A stretch of DNA of 64,000 nucleotides. Source: Turritopsis dohrnii. Its lineage: Eukaryota > Cnidaria > Hydrozoa > Anthoathecata > Oceaniidae. The notes under the pieces were generated by a model. It saw only the letters and a list, made by a program, of their open reading frames with translations. It was not told where the DNA came from and ran no database searches. How positions within the stretch are numbered: the first letter of the stretch is position 1; the number at the start of each line of letters is the position of its first letter. The stretch covers positions 124,001 to 188,000 of the forward strand of contig BQMF02000282.1 of the NCBI GenBank assembly GCA_027922465.2. The letters run 5' to 3'. The position numbers and the translations under genes were made by a program. This document shows, piece after piece, positions 56,949-64,000 of the stretch.

Positions 56949-57284
56949 TTGCTGCCACCGTGTGCTGCAGTGCTGAAATTGTATGCAGCAAGGGCAAATG
57001 CTATGGCTTATCTTTGGCGGAATTCAGCTGATCCGGGCATAGAATTTCCATCATTAGAAGAAAGTGGTTGGACAGCTACAGGAAAAATATTTTGGGCATA
57101 CGATGCGTTTCCACTAGATTTTGAAGAGCTACTAACTTCACAAGAGGACTCGAGCGATGAGAGAATAGACAACAATGACGAAGAAGATGAAGAAGACAAT
57201 GAACAAGTAGAGTCTGCAGATGAGTACGAACTTGGTAGCGATGTGGAGAGTGACATAGATAGCACTAATGAACTAGATTATTAA
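56949..57284 (+). pseudogene. C-terminal fragment of the same protein type, inverted
   Basis: Starts MLPPCAAVLKLYAARANAMA, has SGWTATGKIFWAYDAFP, and ends in a long Asp/Glu tail. In homologues as I recall them, this block follows the EEADT block on the same strand. Here it is on the opposite strand, 18 bp away, which implies an inversion within the element. Confidence 0.45.
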
Positions 57285-58002
57285 TAAAAACTTCGAACAC
57301 TTTTTAGTTTACAGTTTATTTTATAATATTTGAACCTTCTTAATTTTGTATTTGTTCGAAATGACGTGTTCAACCCCCTTAGTTTCATTTTCACCTCTTA
57401 AAGAAAAATGAAAAAGTTCTCCTAGAACACTTTCATTTAACCAAATAATAGTTTAGCAATAACTATACATTCTATCAAAAATAGGCGGAAAATATTGATT
57501 TTTTGACAAAAAAAACGAATTTTAGCCCCTGAAATGAAAATTTTACCACCTGTTTTATTGTAGAAATGTCAACTAAAGCATCGTAAGTTGTGCTGGAATA
57601 CTGACCTTTAATGTATTATTTTAGTCATAAGAAGTCAGTCATAAATACTAGTTTAAAGTAATTTTTGTGGCAAAATGTTGATTTTTTGATAAAAATTATT
57701 TTACCCCCTGAAATGGTGTTTTACACGCTGAACTCCACAAAACCAGTCATAAATGTTGTAACATATATGCTCATACTTTTATACATACTTTTTGATTCAT
57801 TTGGCTTAAATAGACAGACATTAGAGTCCGAAAACGTGAAAAAGTCGGTAAAATTAGCTAATTTTTGCCTATTGTTTTATATATCAGACCCCATGAAAAA
57901 ATCTTTTCGAAAAAAATTTATTCAAGTCAAAATTCTACATATTTGCAACATTTCTGGTAAGTTTTAAGACAATCAGACCAGTAATTCGATAGATATGGCA
58001 AT

Positions 58003-60293
58003 TTAAAACAAGACGCCAGAGGGCGTGAAGATCAGCGCACTAGACAAAGCAGCATCATTTCGCTAAATAATTATCATAGCATAATTCAGCAAAAATGAAC
58101 CAAGTCACCCTGATATTCAGATAAAAATTTTGTCCTTACTTATCAGGGTGGAATTGAATTTAATAAAACAAAAGAACTTATTTTGAATTTATTATGAATG
58201 AAGGTGTTCATGGTCAAAATGATAAGACTTATAATTCTGTCCGAGGAGAAAGAAACAACTGCATCAATATGTAACACAATTTAATCATAATAAATGTATA
58301 ATCTTTATTCTTGCAAAAGCTTGACAAGTGTCCAATCCCTTAGCCTACTGTACCATAAAATTACGGGAAACAATGTAATTCAATAGAACAGTTCCTTTTG
58401 TAACTCGATGACATGTTACAAAATTATACAATCAAATTTGTATACAGGTTTCCAAAAGATCAAACAAGATTCGCAATAATGCGACTATATATTTCCCCAA
58501 AATTGCGAAACATTTATCAATGTATTGTGTGTACTTGGTAACCATAAGAAAGATGTATCATTAAATAATTACAATGCTATAACTACCATCAACCTGATAC
58601 TCAGATAAAAATGTTGTCCTTACTAAACAGGGTGAAATTGAATTTATTATTAGAAAAGAAGATATTTTGAACTTATTATGAAATGAAGATGTTCATGGTC
58701 AAATGATAAGGCTTCTCTTATAGTTTTGCTGAGGAGTTAAAAAGTGACATAGCTAAAAATTATACGACCTAAATGTGACTAGTATTTCCCCTTATAAACA
58801 ACTGAATATTAACAACCGCATCAATATGTAAGGCAACTTCATCATAATAAATGACATAGACATAGATATATAAGCGACGTAGACATATAAGCAAATATAT
58901 ATATAACTATCACAAGCAATCAAAATCTCTACTAAAAAATACTATGTGCAGCAAACTAGGACAGACCCAGTTATTTTCAAAATCGAGATGGATTTTTTTA
59001 AAGTTTTTTAAAGTGACAAGTTATAAAATTTAAGTATTCAGAAAAAACATCTCTGTTCGAAAAAATATGTTGACACTCATTATCGTTAAAATGACCTTTG
59101 TAAATCCGAAATGAAAAAAAAACAACAGATTTTGGTAGTGAAAGTACACATCCACAACCAAATCACTACAAACCTTAAAGTAGAAGATCGTGTTTGGCTT
59201 GACTTATTTATAGATTGTTAGGTTGGCATACGAACGTAAATCAAAACACAATCCAGCTTTACGTTCATTGTTCTTGTAAGGAAAATTGACAGTGTATATT
59301 TAATTTGTACAAAATATGATGTCACTACAGTAACAAAACAGCATATGTGATCATGGAATTAATTCATTAGTAAAATATGTTTCTATTGTCAGATTGAACG
59401 ACTATCCGGGGAACCACATTAGACCAGATTCTTTCAAGTTATTATGTGTATCAATCTTTTAAAATACAGTGTGTTTCGTAATGTTGGAAATGGAAATTTT
59501 AAAGTTGTTTAACTTTTATGTTTTAAAATATCAATTTGGGAGTCTCAGCGCAAACATAAAATTTGAATGGATTCAGTGTGCTTATTGTTTCAAAACACTG
59601 AATCCATTCAAATTTTATGTTTGCGCCGAGACTCCCAAATTGATATTTTAAAACATAAAAGTTAAACAACTTTAAAATTTCCATTTCCAACATTACGAAA
59701 CACACTGTATTATACGTAATTGGTTTTCTGAACTTCTTATTGCATATACGACATTACGTTTTTACTTGCTGTTTTTGTAATGTACTCTTTGAGATAACAT
59801 AACTGGTTGAACTGGTTATTATCCACAAAAAGAGTTTCTTTTATGGCTGTATTATATCATGTGCTTTCACAGTTCAGTTGGGCTATACATTTATCAGGAT
59901 GTAAAATGCAAATTAATCTTCAGCTTGGCTATTGATGATGAATTTCGCCTTTGCACTGACATCACAGCTTCAATGGGTTGCTGTTCCAAGCATATTTAAT
60001 TGCCAATCATCATAGGATAATTGTCTGTTGAATCATTTTAAAAGCTTGTATACAGAAAAAGCAAAAATCTTCTACTGCCCATATGCACTGACTGAAAAAA
60101 ATGGCGTACTGCTTCTTTGTAGACTAGCCTCTATTCTTATCTACTTTGGCTAGTCGAAAATTCAATACTGAACCGCGGCTATATATATTTCACCCTATGG
60201 GGAAATATATAAAAAGAGAATCACTCTAACCTAATTTTACTACTACAGTGAATATATAATAGTATTAACAATATACTTTGGGATAGACATATA
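58003..60293 (+). mobile_element. copy of the 3.2-kb non-coding repeat
   Basis: Matches 48970-50630 in order (for example GATTCGCAATAATGCGACTA, then CCCTATGGGGAAATATATAA). It carries the palindromic MITE at 59467. The left edge has a short hairpin ACGCC-AGAG-GGCGT (58013-58026). A further fragment of the family continues right of the MITE at 61064. Confidence 0.65.
59467..59707. mobile_element. 241-bp near-perfect palindrome MITE
   Basis: Two 112-base arms (59467-59578, 59596-59707) around a 17-base loop, starting CAGTGTGTTTCGTAATG, flanked by TA on each side. One mismatch was seen between the arms. The related repeat copy at 49989 has a single TA and no insert, an empty site. TA target and CAGTG start fit Tc1/mariner mobilisation. 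Confidence 0.95.
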
Positions 60294-61063
60294 CTTTAAT
60301 CGGAGAAACTTTCGCGGGAGAAACTTTCGCGAGGTCAAAAATTCGCGAAATGTTTGGATAAACTTTCGCAAATTGGAAAAGTCGCAAAATTTCGCGAGAT
60401 AAACTTTCGCGAATGAAGGAATTTTTTAAAATAATTTAGGACAGTTTTTAGAAAACAAAGGAATTTTACATGCAGAAAATTGCCAAAATGCATGCATTCG
60501 AATCTGTATTTTTCGTTTACTACAAATAAAATGAAGATAAAATTAGTTCAAAAACTACAAAGATTGTTCGTCGTCAAGTTCGTTGAAAACGTCATCAAAA
60601 ACATTTCTACCATCTTCTGGTCCCCACTCCTCATCGTCGCCGCCATTGTCATACTCATACTAAAGAAACCGCGAATCGGAGATAATATACTGCAGGGAAA
60701 GGAATCAACTGATATTGTCATTATCGACGACTGAAAAATATTTTTACATAAATAATATTTGACAAACTGTGTATCAAAATATGACTGATTTGTTACAAGA
60801 AAAAAAATGTTTTCAAGAAGATCAAATTGGCAAATCTTTCCCTCCCTTATATACATAGGTTTTGAAATAGATCTCCGACATTTTGGTAGCTGAAAAATTT
60901 TAAAAATTGCAAAAAAATATCGTAAATTTACTGGATAAACTTTCGCGAATTGGAAATAAGAGCAAAATTTCGCGAGATAAACTTTCGCGAATGAGCGATT
61001 TCAAATTTTTCGCGGGATAAGCTTTCGCGAAAGTTTCTCTCGCGAAAGTTTCTTCGATTAAAG
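60294..61063. mobile_element. 770-bp MITE with repeated AAACTTTCGCG termini
   Basis: Ends start CTTTAATCG and contain several AAACTTTCGCG/CGCGAAA subrepeats; TA is duplicated outside (60292-60293, 61064-61065). The matching place in the copy at 49490-49505 is uninterrupted. On the minus strand the middle (about 60545-60665) encodes an acidic segment (EEWGPEDGR, DDVFNELDDE), a possible relic of a transposase tail. Confidence 0.9.
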
Positions 61064-61309
61064 TAAGCAAATAACTGTCAAAGGCAATCAAAAACCTCTA
61101 CTAAAAACTGTACTCACAATATATACATTCCAAATTAGGAAAAAAAGAGAGTTATTTTTAATAAAAAAATAAGGGCTTAGAATGATAATTTATGAAATTA
61201 AACTCAAGCATTCAGATTAAACATTATATATTTAGTTCAAAAACATGTGTTCACACACATTATTTTATCAGAATAAGAACTCCTAAACATACTGTAAATG
61301 TGATGAATA

Positions 61310-61562
61310 CAGTGCCGTAACTGGAGGGGTGTGTTGGGTGCGATCGCACCGCCCTCGGATTTAGGTTGCCCTTTTCTCTTAGCAAGCAATTTTTTATATG
61401 ATATTCTTTTTACTAAATTTATATAAATCATTAACTTTTTGTCAACAAAATTGCATAAAACAGCTTTGTGCATTTTTTGGCATAGTGCTTTACGATTTTA
61501 TATTCCAAACCCAAATACATGAAAAATGCACCTGCCCTAAGCTTAACTCATTTACGCCACTG
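61310..61562. mobile_element. hAT-type MITE with CAGTGCCGTAACTG ends
   Basis: CAGTGCCGTAACTG on the left and CATTTACGCCACTG on the right are inverse to each other with two mismatches. About 253 bp, no ORF. No clear 8-bp duplication remains. Confidence 0.6.
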
Positions 61563-63230
61563 GAATCTATTGGGATTTTAAATGGCTATAGCCTTCCTAA
61601 GTCCCAAAGGAAAAAATATGAAACAAGATGCCCTTACAGGCATAAGGATTTCTGCAAAATCAACTGAAGTATGAAAAAAGAAAGACTATGACATTCTTGA
61701 AATTTAAGAAAAGTTTAATCTGCAATATATATTTATTAAATTTCTGATCATGTACTCCCCAAAATCTGGAAAAAACATAATTGTCACTATGCAAAACTTT
61801 ATACCAATGAGCACCAATAAACTTGATTATATCTGAATGACGTAATGTTCCTTATTTTGTTGGTACGAAATGATATTAAGGATTCAGTGATCAATTCAGA
61901 TAAGACAATGAGTATGCATGTAAGTCAATGTAAATGTTACAAATTTATGAATTTAGTATGTCTTGTCTATCAATCCTAACAAAATTCCAAATTCACAAGC
62001 ACAAAAAGAAAAGCATACATTTTAATGATACAAAATACATCTATACTTACATACAAAATCAACATTCATAACTGAAAACAGAAATTTGTGCTTTAATTTG
62101 AGTAACAATATGTCATTGTTATCTTTTTAATTTAGAAACATGCATTACCTGAATTAAACTTCATGAAAAGATTATAGAAATTTATTCAGAAACTTAAAAC
62201 ACATTAAATTTTTTACTACGTATACACGCCAGGGCATTATAAAGGGATAATTGACACAATACGAAACTTACATTAACTCCCAATAAACTTAGTGAACAAA
62301 ATAACATCAAATTTATATGCTTTCAGATATTACAGTGATTACGTATGTACGGTCAATCTTCCAAATTACTAAGACTTCCCAAACACAAAAAGTAAACAAA
62401 GATTAGGATTATGAAAACTATGACCTAAACTTACCAAAATTAGCAAACATAACTGAAAGCAGAAATTTGAGTTAAAGGATGTCCAGTATTTAGAATACTG
62501 GACAATCAAGTTTCAATTTGCTATCGTAAATAGTAAGTCCCTTTTCCTAATTCAAGACATTGATAATACAGCCAAGCACAATACAAGTAAATAAGCTAAA
62601 ATAGCTAGAGAAACTTCAAACATAAAATAATGCACAGGCAGAGAGGGTAGATAAGACATTCTTGTATGTTGTTGGAGCTGAAGAGGAAACTGAGCTGCGC
62701 TGTATGTATCCAGAGCTTAAACAGCACTACAACCCACACATGAAACAAACGATATTTTGTATTTAGAAAGGCTTATAAGGCTTAAAAGAATCCCAGACAT
62801 TTTCGAAAAAATAAATGCATTCCTTTTCACACACTGTTTTTGTAAAACATTGAGAACTTGTTTTTAGAAAAGAAAGAATGCAGTAAAATCATTGTAAGAT
62901 AATTATAAATTTCTCCCCTTCTGCCTTAATCTTCTTTTAAATCTGTTGGATATTCAATCAACACGTGGAAGTCTAAGTGCGTTTCTTCGGTTTCTTCTAC
63001 CATTATGCAAACGGCGTGCAAATGTGAAGTCAAAAAATACCCGGATGATCACATGGCGGGAATTCAAGCCAATAAACTAGCGCTATTAAAGTTAATTAGC
63101 ACCCTTGCGAATTAGTGGCGCTTTATGCACCAATGAACATTAAGACGGCTTTTGTATGAACCAATCAAATTGTAGAAACAAATATGACTAGTAACTGAAA
63201 CCAATGTGCAGTCTAGATATATATTGAGTT

Positions 63231-63443
63231 TTCACTGATTCGTAGACATTCAGGTCCAATTGAGCACAAACGCTCCCCTCGTCTGCTACGAACTAGTGTG
63301 ATCGCGCAAGGGGTCGGTAGCTTAGTGGTTAGAGCGATCGCCCGGCAAGCGAAAGGTCGTGGGTTCGAGTCCCACTCGATCCGATAACTTTGCGCTGCAA
63401 TTGGAGAGGTACATTGTGTGCGGATATCATTGAATAATATATA
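63231..63443 (+). repeat. tRNA-headed direct repeat, unit 1
   Basis: About 213 bp starting TTCACTGATTCGTAGACATT, carrying a tRNA-like cloverleaf, and repeated at 63615-63824 with a 171-bp spacer. Confidence 0.85.
63311..63383 (+). tRNA. tRNA-like cloverleaf, anticodon position GGC (Ala-like), probably SINE
   Basis: Standard arm lengths fit: acceptor GGGTCGG/TCGATCC with two G-U pairs, D arm GCTT/GAGC, anticodon stem ATCGC/GCGAA, loop CCGGCAA, T arm GTGGG/CCCAC with TTCGAGT loop. However, position 33 is C instead of the near-universal U and the 27-43 pair is A-A. The unit is also part of a longer repeat. I therefore think it is a tRNA-derived repeat head, not a working tRNA. Confidence 0.45.
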
Positions 63444-63614
63444 TCTAGACTGCGCATTGGTTTCAGTTACCTGAGTGAAGATGGACTATGTCCGAAACCG
63501 GGGCTCTGTTGGGCGAGTTGACGCCTCTCCCCAATGTAATACACCTTCCTAGTTGCATCAAAGTTAACGAGTTGGTTGGAACTCGAATCGCCTCTGAGCA
63601 TCTATCCAATGAGA

Positions 63615-63824
63615 TTTCACTGATTCGTAGACATTCAGGTCCAATTGAGCACAAACGCTCCCCTCGTCTGCTACGAAGTAGTGTGATCGCAAGGGGTCGG
63701 TAGCTTAGTGGTTAGAGCAATCGCCCGGCAAGCGAGAGGTCGTGGGTTCGAGGAGTCCCACTCAATCCGATAACTTTGCGCTGCAATTGGAGAGGTACGT
63801 TGTGTGCGGATATCATTGAATAAA
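63615..63824 (+). repeat. tRNA-headed direct repeat, unit 2
   Basis: Second unit; its tRNA-like part (63694-63769) has a 3-base insertion in the T loop (TTCGAGGAGTCC) and a mismatched acceptor, so it has decayed further. Confidence 0.85.
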
Positions 63825-63948
63825 ATATGACTAGGTTTGGACAGTAAGATGAAACAAGATGCCCGTATGGGCAGAAAGATTTCTGCAAAATCTGTTGAAG
63901 CATGAAAAATGAAAAATGTTATGACAATTATGAAATTCGACAAAAAAA

Positions 63949-64000
63949 TGTTGCACGATCAAAGTGGGCTCGAACCACCGACTTTTCGGTTAGCAGCCAA
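63949..64000 (-). other. tRNA-Asn-like 3' half, cut by the window edge
   Basis: The minus strand reads GGCTGCTAACCGAAAAGTCG then GTGGTTCGAGCCCAC, resembling tRNA-Asn with GCT in place of GTT at the anticodon. The 5' half is outside the window. It may be a tRNA gene, a pseudogene or a SINE head. Confidence 0.4.

Larger units (their letters stand above)
56364..57765. mobile_element. 1.4-kb TIR element with scrambled coding fragments
   Basis: A 36-bp inverted repeat (CATTTATGACTGGTTTTGTG at its core) bounds 56364-57765. Two coding fragments inside face each other's strands. The target duplication is not clear. It looks like a non-autonomous derivative that captured and rearranged pieces of a larger element gene. 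Confidence 0.65.
61621..63845 (+). mobile_element. copy of the 3.2-kb non-coding repeat with tRNA-like insert
   Basis: Starts AACAAGATGCCCTTACAGGC and ends CTAGGTTTGGACAGTAAGA, directly followed by the start of another copy (63853: AACAAGATGCCCGTATGGGC). The middle part is missing relative to 47873-51118. The tRNA-like direct repeats at 63231-63824 sit inside it. Confidence 0.7.

Noticed and set aside
57008..57265. Serine-rich minus-strand ORF
   Set aside because: Antisense reading of the Asp/Glu-rich tail encoded on the plus strand.
59469..59705. Two identical 60-codon ORFs on opposite strands
   Set aside because: They are the two arms of the palindromic MITE, not genes.
60480..60734. Plus-strand ORF with a hydrophobic segment inside a MITE
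   Set aside because: Antisense of the acidic minus-strand reading; the hydrophobic stretch follows from that composition.
63311..63383. Functional tRNA-Ala gene
   Set aside because: C at position 33, A-A at 27-43, and membership in a longer duplicated repeat argue against it; kept only as tRNA-like.

Overview
This window looks like repeat-rich nuclear DNA of an invertebrate animal. A cnidarian is my best inference, because the transposon families and the Polinton accessory ORFs resemble families I associate with corals, anemones and hydroids; nothing in the sequence proves it. Short GT-AG introns, several tRNA-derived repeats, MITEs and a dozen transposon genes show it is eukaryotic. I find no convincing ordinary host gene: nearly every coding stretch belongs to a mobile or virus-like element, and most are broken.

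Region 1 (1-6.9 kb) holds a tyrosine recombinase fused in frame (but for one stop codon) to a Myb/SANT domain on the plus strand, and a seven-exon superfamily 3 helicase gene on the minus strand. They converge on a 0.75 kb control-like region of 10-bp-spaced GTTACA/TGTAAC iterons, five perfect TGACGTCA palindromes and CAGCTG boxes. This is the best candidate for a little-described virus-like or transposon-like replicon.

Region 2 (6.9-21.4 kb) is a degenerate Polinton/Maverick of about 14.5 kb with long terminal inverted repeats. Each terminal repeat carries a tRNA-like sequence. Inside are a protein-primed family B DNA polymerase (broken and internally deleted), a retroviral-type integrase (frameshifted), a packaging ATPase (intact), major and minor capsid proteins (frameshifted), and about nine small accessory ORFs. 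No protease was recognised.

Region 3 (21.4-30.9 kb) is mostly non-coding, with MITEs, a minisatellite and a decayed PHD-finger ORF. Region 4 (29.4-34.1 kb) is a broken Harbinger element (MADF/BESS protein plus a HARBI1 transposase that has lost its first catalytic Asp), a resident repeat and an adjacent MITE. Region 5 (35.1-41.8 kb) has a TA-flanked element with a cysteine-rich ORF and a dead hAT transposase gene split by a 165-bp MITE.

Region 6 (42,147-52,449) is a second Harbinger with clear TIRs and a TTA target duplication. It is nested: a CR1-like LINE, itself hit by a 648-bp MITE, plus a SINE interrupt the transposase, and a 3.2-kb non-coding repeat sits between the two Harbinger genes. 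Region 7 (52.8-55.5 kb) is a TTAA-flanked DDE transposon (Kolobok/Mutator-like) containing a tRNA-derived insertion. Region 8 (56.3-64 kb) holds a short TIR element with scrambled coding fragments, more copies of the non-coding repeat with two datable MITE insertions, and duplicated tRNA-like SINE heads.

The picture is an element graveyard with layered insertions; several layers can be ordered in time from empty sites and target duplications.
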